Shown here: positions 8,287 through 17,121 of the stretch, piece after piece
How the letters are laid out: each line of letters begins with the position of its first letter
Numbering within the stretch: position 1 is the first letter of the stretch
DNA from: Sphingobacterium kitahiroshimense
GTDB taxonomy: Bacteria; Bacteroidota; Bacteroidia; Sphingobacteriales; Sphingobacteriaceae
Length of the DNA stretch: 64,000 nucleotides
NCBI RefSeq assembly: GCF_025961315.1
Contig: NZ_JAOQNK010000001.1
Span: 806,001-870,000, forward strand
Direction of reading: 5' to 3'
Program-made: the position numbers and the translations under genes
The notes under the pieces: generated by a model
The model's input: the letters and a program-made list of their open reading frames with translations, nothing else
Told to the model about the DNA's origin: nothing
Databases searched by the model: none

Positions 8287-10767
8287 TTATGACAATAATG
8301 GGTCGCTTTTCGCGTTTTGCCCAACTTCAATACGTCCGGCAAACTGTTCAAAATAGTTCAAGTACCCATTACAGCTTAACTTTATATCATACCAAAAATG
8401 CTGTTTGGATAAATCAACTATGGCAACCGAGGTCGAACCGGCACGCACCTTCATGTTACGTACCGCTTGTCCATAGCTGTTATCTTGAAGCAATATTTTA
8501 ACCTGACGGTCTTCTTGATTCACGATCTCGACCAGTAATCGGCCTGTCAATCCTTTACCTTTTTTATCACGTTCGTAACGACAAGAAATTTTAATTTTCG
8601 GATTTTCTTTCCCTCCGGTAAATGTTCGAAAAAAACCATTTGGACCGTAAACGCTCAATTTATAAGCAGGCTTTTCGAAATCATTTAATGACCAACTATC
8701 GGACAATCGGTCTCCTGCGACGGTAGCATAGTTCCAACTTCTCCCCTGTTCATTATGATAAGGAGTTTCACTGTAAACCGTAAATGCTGCTCCTGCTGAT
8801 GCGGCACCGAATACGCTATTTGCAGACTCAAAGGAGATTTTATATGCTGCATTTTCTTGATCAAAATATCCATCAACATAGAGTTCATAAGGTAGCCCAC
8901 ATGAATCTCTATTCCCTTTCTCTTGTTTCGGGAAGTTGGGCGAAGTTCGAGAATCTTGCTCTATCTGCTCTATTTCAGCTTGATTTAAGACTTTAAATCC
9001 TTTGGGCACATCTTTAAATTGTGCTTGATGAATGCTTTTAATAAATGGCTTTTTCTGAACAAATTCGGGTTTTGCTATCACTTCGCCGTTATATGGTCTG
9101 AAAGCGGAGGTTAAATCTCCACAAACGGCCCTCCTCCATGCTGTAATATTAGTCTCTTTGATATCAGAGCGTGTTTTGTGATTAATGAACCGCTCTAAAA
9201 ACTGTAATGGTGAGGTGTGGTCAAACACCTGTGAATTTACCCAACCTCCACGAGACCATGGAGAAGCTATGATCATCGGTACACGATACCCCAGGCCGAT
9301 GTTACTTTCACGGCCGCTTTCGGGATGATATTGCTCTTCTTTTGTTACATATTCCAACCGTGTGTCGATGCCTTGAGAAACTTTACCTGAATCTTGACGA
9401 TAAGGGTTTGGCGCCGCAAAAGGTGCCACATGGTCAAAATAACCATCATTTTCGTCATAAGTAAGGATAAAGATAGTCTTTTTCCATACTTCTGGATTTT
9501 TGGTTAAGATGTCCAGAACTTCACTGACATACCAGGCTCCGAACCAAGGTGAATCGGGGTGATCCGAGAAAAGCTGTGGTGCCGCCAGCCAAGATACTGT
9601 TGGCAGTTTACCTGTGTCGACATCTTCTCTAAACTGATGCAAGATGTCACCCTTCGGTATTTGGAGGTGACGGGTCTCATCGCCTTCTTGATATTCCATC
9701 TGCTCGAGCTCCATATAATCGGGAGCAGCACTGTTATTGACAAATGCACGTCGGTGGATTTCTTTTGTGTGCGCGCTTAACTTCTCAAAGTTTTCGTCCG
9801 TATATAGCTCTTGCTCTTTTAAGGTTTCTTGCAGTTGCTTTTGCAATTTATCATACTCTACCCCAGTTACTATATCTTTTTCTTTTAGCTCCTCAAGCTT
9901 TGCGTCGATCTGCTTTCTTTTTTTTATCAATAGATCTTGATAACGCTTGCTATATTTGACAGCATATTGAGGGAAATATTCCATTACATTACACCCAAAA
10001 TTCCCCAACCAACTGTTTTCTTGACCACTGTAACCGGCACTACTGGAGGATATTTCATTTTGATATATTTTCCAATCCACTCCGCTTTCTGTCAGGCGTT
10101 CAGGAAAAGTTTTCCATGTGGCTTTACCACTGAACTCGGAATCTCCGTTCCACACCAGTGCTTTATCGGTCAGTTTTTCTCTGATATTGCCTGTCCAAAA
10201 ATAAAGCCTATTGGGATTGGTGCCTGTTAGACTGGAACAAAAATGTTGATCGCAGATGGTAAATGCATCGGCCATTGCATAGTAGAAAGGTATATCTTCA
10301 CGCGTATAATGGCCCAATGTTAAGGGCATTTCTTTAAAATCTTTAAATCCTGAACGTTTGACATCCAGCCAGCGATCCATTTTACCCAGATTTCGGGCAT
10401 CGGTCTGGTCTGTCCAATTGTGTGGCAGACAGCCCATCCAGGTGACTTTAGAATCTTTAATATCCAGTCGAAAAGGAGCATATGTTTTACCATCAGCTTG
10501 CGTCTGTAACCAGACTTTCTGGTTATTGGGCTGACGGACAGTACGTGGATCGTTAAATCCTCGAACTCCCCTTAGGGTACCAAATGCATGGTCAAATGAT
10601 CTATTTTCTTGCATAAGCAGCACAACATGTTCTGCATCATAAAACGTACTCCCTAATGTAGGATCTATAGCCATGGCCTTAGCAATAGATTGAGGTAGCA
10701 GTTGCGACAAGGACATACCACCTGTTAGCATCGCCGCTTTTTTTAGAAAATCTCTCCTGTTATCCAT
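8287..10767 (-). CDS. Phosphocholine-specific phospholipase C, Tat-exported
   Basis: This 826-residue enzyme belongs to the bacterial non-haemolytic phospholipase C/acid phosphatase family, which cleaves phosphatidylcholine or sphingomyelin to a diacylglycerol or ceramide and phosphocholine. The N-terminus NRRDFLKK plus a hydrophobic stretch is a twin-arginine signal. The catalytic alkaline-phosphatase-like domain begins with VLLMQENRSFDHAFGTLRGVRGFNDPR (about 49-75) and includes GTNPNRLYFWTG and FILTYDENDGYFDHV. Two C-terminal beta domains, typical of the family, occupy about residues 620-826. The length is normal. A charged coiled-coil insertion near 265-330 is a noticeable feature. It is a single gene with its own terminator. 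Release of phosphate or choline from host or decaying membranes is a reasonable inference. Confidence 0.92.
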   Translation of the reverse strand: MDNRRDFLKKAAMLTGGMSLSQLLPQSIAKAMAIDPTLGSTFYDAEHVVLLMQENRSFDHAFGTLRGVRGFNDPRTVRQPNNQKVWLQTQADGKTYAPFRLDIKDSKVTWMGCLPHNWTDQTDARNLGKMDRWLDVKRSGFKDFKEMPLTLGHYTREDIPFYYAMADAFTICDQHFCSSLTGTNPNRLYFWTGNIREKLTDKALVWNGDSEFSGKATWKTFPERLTESGVDWKIYQNEISSSSAGYSGQENSWLGNFGCNVMEYFPQYAVKYSKRYQDLLIKKRKQIDAKLEELKEKDIVTGVEYDKLQKQLQETLKEQELYTDENFEKLSAHTKEIHRRAFVNNSAAPDYMELEQMEYQEGDETRHLQIPKGDILHQFREDVDTGKLPTVSWLAAPQLFSDHPDSPWFGAWYVSEVLDILTKNPEVWKKTIFILTYDENDGYFDHVAPFAAPNPYRQDSGKVSQGIDTRLEYVTKEEQYHPESGRESNIGLGYRVPMIIASPWSRGGWVNSQVFDHTSPLQFLERFINHKTRSDIKETNITAWRRAVCGDLTSAFRPYNGEVIAKPEFVQKKPFIKSIHQAQFKDVPKGFKVLNQAEIEQIEQDSRTSPNFPKQEKGNRDSCGLPYELYVDGYFDQENAAYKISFESANSVFGAASAGAAFTVYSETPYHNEQGRSWNYATVAGDRLSDSWSLNDFEKPAYKLSVYGPNGFFRTFTGGKENPKIKISCRYERDKKGKGLTGRLLVEIVNQEDRQVKILLQDNSYGQAVRNMKVRAGSTSVAIVDLSKQHFWYDIKLSCNGYLNYFEQFAGRIEVGQNAKSDPLLS

Positions 10768-10860
10768 TTTATAAATTATTCTTTTAAATCATCATTCTTT
10801 AATCAGCCCCATGAATTCAACTTTTCTCATAATCGCAAACATGCGATCGCTTCTTGTACC

Positions 10861-11802
10861 CTATTTTGTAATATCATTCAAGGCTTGAAATATACTCATC
10901 GGATATTCTGCGATCCGATTGCATAAGTATAAGTACCATTCTTTTCCGTAAACAAAATAGAGTTTGGTTTGGTACCCTTGTTCCTGAAGCTGAAGAAGTT
11001 GATCATTACAAATACCATAGAGACTTTCAAACTCATAGTTTTCTTTCGTTGGCTTGTACTTCTCAATCAATATTTGAGCATGTGCTTGTATATTTTTGTC
11101 ATGTGTAGCAATTGAACATTTATGATTTTGCGCCAGTAACTGATCAACATAGCTTAAATAAACATCATCTAGCATCTCACCTCTTGGCATGGAGAGTCCA
11201 CTAGCTGTTTCAAAAGCACCCTTTACAATTCTGATTCTTCCGGTTTCTTTTATTATCTCTTTAAAATCATCTTTTGTACGATAGAGGTATGCCTGTAGGG
11301 TAATTGCCAATTGATCATAGTTTTTTATTGCTTTTTGATAGGTATTTAGGACTGCATCAGTTCTTTCAGTTCCTTCTGCACTGATAATAACTTCAATACT
11401 AGATTTGGATGCTTCTTGACAAATTGCATCTAAATTATGTAAGCAAAGGTCTTGAGATATTGCTAATCCTATATGTGACAGATCTAAAGATACTGTCGAA
11501 TTCAACTGTAGTAATCTGATTTGTTTACAGATACGAATAAACTCTTCGGTGGCGGCATTTGATTCCTGCTCTGTTCGGGTACTTTCACCCATAAATTCTA
11601 TTGAAGCTTTTAGGTTATTTAAAGCCTTAACTTTAACAATCGTTTCTTCAAGAGTTTCACCGCCGATGTATCGATCAGCTGCTTTTTTAAAAAGTTGGAA
11701 CAAAACAGGATTTGCTAATATATAGGCTTTGGAATCTTCATTTAGCGCGGCTTTTCTCAATGCTTCGGCACCAATCTGTAATAAGTCTTTATTCATAATC
11801 AT
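10861..11802 (-). CDS. Proline dehydrogenase family protein
   Basis: This 313-residue FAD enzyme of the short monofunctional type oxidises proline to pyrroline-5-carboxylate. The TIM-barrel signatures seen are STVSLDLSHIG, RIRIVKGAFE (Arg/Lys-containing substrate strand), ATHDKNIQAHA, YEFESLYGI and KEWYLYLCNRIAEYP. The last carries the Tyr/Arg residues that contact proline. An in-frame ATG at 11796 is an equally possible start. No pyrroline-5-carboxylate dehydrogenase is adjacent. The 93-bp gap to the phospholipase gene leaves co-transcription open. Recognition is by family motifs only. Confidence 0.85.
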   Translation of the reverse strand: MIMNKDLLQIGAEALRKAALNEDSKAYILANPVLFQLFKKAADRYIGGETLEETIVKVKALNNLKASIEFMGESTRTEQESNAATEEFIRICKQIRLLQLNSTVSLDLSHIGLAISQDLCLHNLDAICQEASKSSIEVIISAEGTERTDAVLNTYQKAIKNYDQLAITLQAYLYRTKDDFKEIIKETGRIRIVKGAFETASGLSMPRGEMLDDVYLSYVDQLLAQNHKCSIATHDKNIQAHAQILIEKYKPTKENYEFESLYGICNDQLLQLQEQGYQTKLYFVYGKEWYLYLCNRIAEYPMSIFQALNDITK

Positions 11803-11980
11803 TTTTTTATAATGAATAGCAATTATAAACTAATTATTGGAATTAGAATATTATTTTTTTTATCAACTGCATGTTGCCAGTCGAAATACGGCATAACGTA
11901 TTAACATTCCTCTGTTGTACTTTAAATAATTCCGACATAATTTTTATCTTTAACTGTTTAACGTGAGCTTCTTTTGACGA

Positions 11981-12109
11981 ATGATTAAAAACAAATTGTT
12001 AAGTGATTATGGGATAGAAACCACAGCAGGTGGCTTTCTCGTGTTTTTTCCTTTTGCAGGGAATCAGGATATTGCTACGAATACTTATAAAAGAATCGAT
12101 GAGGGCTAA
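11981..12109 (+). CDS. Possible small ORF (42 residues)
   Basis: An ATG-initiated frame of 42 residues ends 17 nt before the hairpin at 12126. The product has a central hydrophobic patch (GGFLVFFPFAGN) and charged ends. I do not recognise it. It may be a small protein, a remnant, or chance. The rest of 11803-12180 is AT-rich and shows only the terminator. Confidence 0.25.
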   Translation: MIKNKLLSDYGIETTAGGFLVFFPFAGNQDIATNTYKRIDEG

Positions 12110-12125
12110 ATTTCAATACCAAATC

Positions 12126-12165
12126 GATAAAGCTGCCGTTTGGTGATTTCAAACGGTGCTTTATC
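12126..12165. terminator. Terminator of the Sus/GH92 operon
   Basis: A long imperfect stem (12126-12142 with 12150-12165) has a GCCGTTTG core. It lies 16 bp past the GH92 stop on the minus strand. Its core closely resembles the terminator at 7522-7560. Confidence 0.7.
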
Positions 12166-12180
12166 AATCAGATTTTAATC

Positions 12181-14235
12181 TCATTCTTTCAGATCTGAAA
12201 CCCAGATATTATCTGTACCATAAGTAGAAGGTTCGGCGCTGGCTTCTATCTCCAGTAATCCACCTTTATCAAGTTCTTCATGATGTAACCAAATTCTGTT
12301 GATATCTTTACCATTGAGCAAAATCCGTTTGACATAGTTGTTTTTATCGTTATAGTTGAGCACCTTAATCTTAAGTTTCTGCTCTCCCCGCTGTACAACG
12401 ATCTCTGGAAATAAAGGGACGCTGACATAATAAATAGGCTGTCCGATCAAAGGCTGATGTAGACCCAGTGCCGTCAATACAAACCAGCCTGACATGGCGC
12501 CGGCATCGTCATCCATGGTACGTACAAATGCTTTAGGTTGGTTCTTGTAGATTCGATCTATGAAGGGATCGATACCACGGCTATTGTCATTAAAGTAATA
12601 TTGTATTACCGTATCTAGAGCCAGCTCCCGTATCAATGATTGATAGCGTGATGGCTTACTGCTGGCATAATAGGATTTGGGTGATTGTATATCGGGTTCG
12701 TTGGCGCGATTAAAGTAATGATGATCAAAAAAATCATTCAATTGTTCCGTGAATGCTTCTTTACCTCCCGCCAGATCTACTAATCCCTGCATATCAAAGG
12801 GTACATTCCAGCGGTATTGACGGATTGTACCTTGATACATATTTCTTGCTGACATACGGTCTACATCCGGACGATTGAGATCTTTAAATTCTTTTAACCA
12901 AACTGTTCTGTAACTACTTGCCCGGTCCAGGTAATGCTTACTGTCTTCTGGCAGTAAACCTGCCATAGCCCACATATCATAAGCGGCTTCTAAATATTTA
13001 TCTGGTTTTGAAAAATCAAAACGCAGCGTGTCGTGCAACAAGGAGTCACGGATAGCGGTTAGATTTATATCATATTCTTTTTTATGGGCATCTAAAAGCA
13101 CTACCGCAGCGTGTTCTGTTCGAACAGAATTTGCTGGCTCGTTTGGTCCCGCAAAATCAAATTTTCCATAACGATAAAGATCTGAAACCGAAGAAACAAT
13201 ATCCTGATACTGTTTAGGATAGAGCAGTTCTAACAGGGGCAACTGTGTTTTGTAATTATCCCAGATGGCCCATCCATGATAACGTCTGCCTTTGGACTGG
13301 TGAACTTGTCCATCTGTGCCTCTATAGGTGCCGTCTGATTCATCAATCTGATAGGGCGACTGAAGGGTACGATAAAGCAACGAATAGAAAAGCTTCTCGC
13401 GCTCAGGATCTCCTTTGACTATAATACCTGACAGATAACTTTCCCAGCGATTATCGGAAGAAGTTTTTACCTGATCGTAAGTTTTATTGCTATTAACGTT
13501 TAAAGTGGCCTCAGCATAATTTGGACTTACAGCAGAAAAAGCGATCCGTAATATTGTTTTTTTCACCTCCTTTTCTAGATGAAGCGTCAAGAGATTATCC
13601 GTTCCTGTCCAAAGGTTGCCAGATGTGGCGGAGATTGCATAATGCACGCTGTAAATACCTACACCACAGGTTGTTTTTGATCTGACAGTTCCTTTGATGA
13701 TACCATTCTTGTCAATGGTATAGGTGTTCGATACAAATGCACCATTGAATGCATGTGCAAGATCTAATGTCAGTCCTTTTTCTCCTTCAGGAAAAGTATA
13801 TTGATGAATTCCAAAGTTTTCATGCACGGCAAATTGTGCTTTTATACGATCCTTTAAGGCAATATCATAATATCCGGGTCCGGCCTTTTCCTGCTCTTTA
13901 ATCAGAGGTGTGCCATCATCCTGATGTCCCAGAAATGGCTTTACCAAAATGAGACCTCCACTCCCCTTACAACCTACACCTTCAAATCTATTGTGGGTAA
14001 ACCCCAGTATTTCTTTAGCTAGGTGCTCATAACCCATATGCAACGTGGGATAGGTTTGAGGAGCGATACTCATCTGATGAAAAGGTGAAGATGCTGCCGG
14101 AGATAATTGCCCGTGATCTCCGGAAGATCCTAAAAATACATTTGTCAATTCAGTCTTTGACTGTGCGTAGAGTACCAAGACAGGACTTAATGTTATTAGA
14201 AAGCTGGCCGATAATTGTTTCAAGTATTTTTTCAT
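12181..14235 (-). CDS. GH92 family glycosidase (alpha-mannosidase type) with altered catalytic acid
   Basis: This 684-residue exported protein (signal peptide 1-24) has the GH92 layout: an N-terminal beta-sandwich and a C-terminal (alpha/alpha)6 barrel. Recognisable stretches are AIWDNYKTQLPLLELLYP, YRWNVPFDMQGL, RANEPD and DDDAGAMSGWFVLTALGL. GH92 enzymes are calcium-dependent inverting alpha-mannosidases. The usual acid motif Y-E-G-T reads Y-Q-G-T, so the expected catalytic Glu is Gln468. The base-side Asp pair at 575 and 577 is kept at the expected distance. The His-Glu pair before NEP, linked to alpha-1,2 specificity, is Arg-Ala here. It is the last gene of the SusC/SusD operon, with a hairpin 8 nt before its start. 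Loss of the acid suggests an activated leaving group such as phosphate, or an inactive binding protein. Confidence 0.88.
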   Translation of the reverse strand: MKKYLKQLSASFLITLSPVLVLYAQSKTELTNVFLGSSGDHGQLSPAASSPFHQMSIAPQTYPTLHMGYEHLAKEILGFTHNRFEGVGCKGSGGLILVKPFLGHQDDGTPLIKEQEKAGPGYYDIALKDRIKAQFAVHENFGIHQYTFPEGEKGLTLDLAHAFNGAFVSNTYTIDKNGIIKGTVRSKTTCGVGIYSVHYAISATSGNLWTGTDNLLTLHLEKEVKKTILRIAFSAVSPNYAEATLNVNSNKTYDQVKTSSDNRWESYLSGIIVKGDPEREKLFYSLLYRTLQSPYQIDESDGTYRGTDGQVHQSKGRRYHGWAIWDNYKTQLPLLELLYPKQYQDIVSSVSDLYRYGKFDFAGPNEPANSVRTEHAAVVLLDAHKKEYDINLTAIRDSLLHDTLRFDFSKPDKYLEAAYDMWAMAGLLPEDSKHYLDRASSYRTVWLKEFKDLNRPDVDRMSARNMYQGTIRQYRWNVPFDMQGLVDLAGGKEAFTEQLNDFFDHHYFNRANEPDIQSPKSYYASSKPSRYQSLIRELALDTVIQYYFNDNSRGIDPFIDRIYKNQPKAFVRTMDDDAGAMSGWFVLTALGLHQPLIGQPIYYVSVPLFPEIVVQRGEQKLKIKVLNYNDKNNYVKRILLNGKDINRIWLHHEELDKGGLLEIEASAEPSTYGTDNIWVSDLKE

Positions 14236-14242
14236 AACGCTA

Positions 14243-14271
14243 TTTACAGGTCTCTTTTAGAGACCTGTAAA
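14243..14271 (-). promoter_or_regulatory. Hairpin in the YdcF-GH92 intercistronic leader
   Basis: A perfect 13-bp inverted repeat (14243-14255 with 14259-14271) has a 3-nt loop. It ends 8 nt before the GH92 ATG on the minus strand. It lacks a following U run, so it reads as an RNA stability, processing or translation-control element rather than a terminator. Confidence 0.6.
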
Positions 14272-14332
14272 TTACTGTAATTATGGGTTGAACAATGGGA
14301 ATATATAAAAATTGAAGAAAGAATCAAAACAG

Positions 14333-15568
14333 CTAAGGATCTAGCGGTTCATCCGGATTTATAGTTAGAGATTCTATACGAGGCTTAAACTCCACAATGA
14401 CGTCACTGATGCGTTTTCCAAGCTCATACGGAACATATCCTAATTCTCGCATGCAGCGATCGGCCATATTTTGAACGGCATCGATATGTGGTACACTGCT
14501 GTTAACAATTGCAAATTTATCTTGCGGAAATCCATAAGTCAACAGGATTCGGGAAGTATTACGTAGATTGGTGGTGGTATGGCGCGCATGTGGATCGATC
14601 AAAATAGCTTCTTCGGGTACACCGAGTACCTGCATCAGGTATTTTTTCATCTCCAATGCTTCGATATAGGGTGTCTTGTAGGGATGTACCCGCCCACCTG
14701 AAACCACAATAAAGGGAGCCAATCCATCGAAGTAACTCCGTGCCGCCATTCTGGAACGCAACATTCCGCCGGGGCTGATAGGTTGACCGTATTGATCTGG
14801 TCCTGCTCCTAAAGTCAATAACAGGCTGTAAGGATAGCGACTAAAATCTGTTTTTCGGATCGCTTCATATGCTTTCTTATTTTCCAACTCCATCAAAGGT
14901 TCCAATTGTGCCACGTCCCATCTTTCGTTGACTTCCAATAGCCTAACAGCTGTCCAAAGTGATTCGTAGAAGGCTAACTTAGGTTGTTGCACATCTTTGA
15001 GAACGTCTTGGGCCACATCTTTAAGCAAGTATAGATATGATTTATTGGTAATATTAAAAGAAATCGAATCAATACGAGGATAATTTGGTTTCCTACCTCC
15101 GGCATAAACATCGATAACATAGTTCATTGCTTCTAGATCCTTCCTAAAGGCTCTAGCAAGGTATTCATCGGCTTTCTTTCCTTGTGACAGCCCATAGGTC
15201 TGTGAATCCATCAGACGCTTGCGGAATGATTGCCCTATCTGGCTTTTAGTGTTTGCAACAAAAATGTTGACCAAGAGATCAATCTCCTCTTGTTTCCACT
15301 TGAAAGCACCCACAAAGCAGGCGACGTCTGCACATTTAGTATTATTGAGGTAGCGCGTATGTCGCTGTTTTAGTAGATTTTGAACTTCAGGCAGAGATAA
15401 TAATTCTTCCGTCAATACGCTGTCTTGACTTAAAATATAGGTGGCGTAATAGTTCTTGGCGATCACCCAATCTTGTGGGGTTCTATCGCTATGAAACTCC
15501 TGACCCAAGGATACACTCGAAAAGAATATACCTAGGGTGAGAAGCCATATGGTGATGGTATTGATCAT
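14333..15568 (-). CDS. Secreted YdcF/DUF218 family protein
   Basis: This 411-residue protein has a signal peptide (1-22). Residues 30-225 are a helical region that I do not recognise. Residues 240-390 form the DUF218 (YdcF/SanA/ElyC) Rossmann-like domain with LLTLGAGPDQYG, APFIVVSGGR, ALEMKKYLMQVLGVPEEAILID and an ARHTTTNLRNT stretch carrying the usual Thr/Asn pocket residues. DUF218 proteins are tied to envelope biogenesis, but their reactions are poorly defined. It is placed third in the SusC-SusD-YdcF-GH92 operon, 19 bp after SusD. That suggests a role in handling the imported glycan rather than in housekeeping. Confidence 0.82.
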   Translation of the reverse strand: MINTITIWLLTLGIFFSSVSLGQEFHSDRTPQDWVIAKNYYATYILSQDSVLTEELLSLPEVQNLLKQRHTRYLNNTKCADVACFVGAFKWKQEEIDLLVNIFVANTKSQIGQSFRKRLMDSQTYGLSQGKKADEYLARAFRKDLEAMNYVIDVYAGGRKPNYPRIDSISFNITNKSYLYLLKDVAQDVLKDVQQPKLAFYESLWTAVRLLEVNERWDVAQLEPLMELENKKAYEAIRKTDFSRYPYSLLLTLGAGPDQYGQPISPGGMLRSRMAARSYFDGLAPFIVVSGGRVHPYKTPYIEALEMKKYLMQVLGVPEEAILIDPHARHTTTNLRNTSRILLTYGFPQDKFAIVNSSVPHIDAVQNMADRCMRELGYVPYELGKRISDVIVEFKPRIESLTINPDEPLDP

Positions 15569-15587
15569 TAGAATGATTTGTTACTTT

Positions 15588-17108
15588 TTAATATCCTGTA
15601 TTTTGATACATTTTCTCAGGATTTAACTTATACTCGTCAAATGGAATCGGATAATAGCGATCCTTGATCGAGATATTGGATAGCTTGGCATTTCCATAAT
15701 CGGACTGATTCTTCTTTTTAAAATAATCGACCAGAGCGTTTGCATCGTAATTACGGATAAGGTCAAACCATCTGTGATTTTCAAAGGCAAGTTCTACACG
15801 ACGTTCGTGTAAAATAGCATCTTTCAATGTGGGGTATTTAGAGACGTAGCTAGCATTAGTTCTTGAGCTTGCGTATGCTGGTAAGCCTGCTCGAAGCCTA
15901 ACTTCATCGAGTAAAGCAATCGCTTCTGCATCTTTACCCAAATTCATCTTTGCCTCTGCTAAGAGCAACATCACGTCAGCATAACGAATTAATATCCAAT
16001 CATTCCCCCCTCTTCCTTCGGTACCAGCTACTTCGCTGTTGTCTCTAAATTTGGTAATAAACCAATCTTTAACCTGAGCGTGTTCTGCAAACTTGATAGA
16101 GAAACTTTTACGTAAATCTTGCTCTTCATAATCTTTTACAAGATCATGCTTGACATTGCCTCCGATACCGGTTGATACAAATTTGGAGTTGATGTTTTCT
16201 CCCCTTGCCTGATTATTGCGTGCAATACTGGAACTGTAGTTTTGATCACCTTGTAAATATTGAACTTGCATAACTAATTCTTTACAGGTGCTTTTCTTAC
16301 TGACATCAAAAACATCTGCATAAGGGATCTCAGTGAGTTTGCCAAAAGTACGCATGCCGTATGATGCCGCGAGATATTGCTCTGCTTTTTTAAAATTAGC
16401 CTGCTTGTCACCCGTTAATGTAGCTCCCATAGTCAGGTAAACTTGTCCTAATATAGCATTGATAGCGGCCTTGGAAGTGCGACCTACGGCATACTGCCAC
16501 TGTACATTGGGCAGGTTGCTGTTGAGTGCTTCTGTCAAATCGGCAACAATCTGCTGATAGACAACAGCTTCTTTCTGTCTATGCGCAATTTCGGCCGCTT
16601 GCTCTTTAGTCGTGATCTCGACGGTTGACAACGGAATATCACCAAATTTGCGTACCATATGGAAATACAAGAGGCCTCTAACAAACTTGGTCTCGGCAAT
16701 GTATCGTTCTTTGACCGCATTGTCGGCAAATGTTACACGGTCGATATTGGATAATAAAGTATTGCAACGTGCAATGCCATCGTACATCGCTGACCAATGT
16801 GTTTTGATATAGGAATTACTCGGTAGTATGGAGAAATCATTAAACTGAAAGGGTTCGCCTGCATTAGATTGGTTATCATCACGGCCTGTATTGTCCGAAC
16901 GCTCTTCACTGTAAAGCGCACTGGACTCACCGATAGTGCTTCCCGAGCGTAATGCTTGGTATAAACCATTAACAGCCAATAAAACGTCGTTTTCTGACTT
17001 GAAATATGCGCCAATAGTAACCGCGTTGGGGTTATCCTGATTTAAAAAACCTTTATCGCAGGAGGATAGTGCTAAAAGAACGAAGGGTAATAAATATCTT
17101 TTTTTCAT
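15588..17108 (-). CDS. SusD/RagB family glycan-binding lipoprotein
   Basis: This 506-residue outer-membrane lipoprotein has an SPII signal ending LSSC (about residues 14-17). The tetratricopeptide-like SusD fold is indicated by YIAETKFVRGLLYFHMVRKFGDIPL, ILIRYADVMLLLAEAKMNLG and the C-terminal HERRVELAFENHRWFDLIR. All three are family hallmarks. SusD proteins cap the SusC barrel and capture oligosaccharides. It lies 13 bp downstream of the SusC gene. The glycan is not determined by sequence alone; the GH92 neighbour points to a mannose-containing ligand. Confidence 0.95.
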   Translation of the reverse strand: MKKRYLLPFVLLALSSCDKGFLNQDNPNAVTIGAYFKSENDVLLAVNGLYQALRSGSTIGESSALYSEERSDNTGRDDNQSNAGEPFQFNDFSILPSNSYIKTHWSAMYDGIARCNTLLSNIDRVTFADNAVKERYIAETKFVRGLLYFHMVRKFGDIPLSTVEITTKEQAAEIAHRQKEAVVYQQIVADLTEALNSNLPNVQWQYAVGRTSKAAINAILGQVYLTMGATLTGDKQANFKKAEQYLAASYGMRTFGKLTEIPYADVFDVSKKSTCKELVMQVQYLQGDQNYSSSIARNNQARGENINSKFVSTGIGGNVKHDLVKDYEEQDLRKSFSIKFAEHAQVKDWFITKFRDNSEVAGTEGRGGNDWILIRYADVMLLLAEAKMNLGKDAEAIALLDEVRLRAGLPAYASSRTNASYVSKYPTLKDAILHERRVELAFENHRWFDLIRNYDANALVDYFKKKNQSDYGNAKLSNISIKDRYYPIPFDEYKLNPEKMYQNTGY

Positions 17109-17121
17109 GATAATCGATTTT

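Noticed and set aside
8784..10230. Several 60-100 codon plus-strand ORFs opposite the phospholipase C gene
   Set aside because: They are all shadows of the long, well-recognised minus-strand gene.
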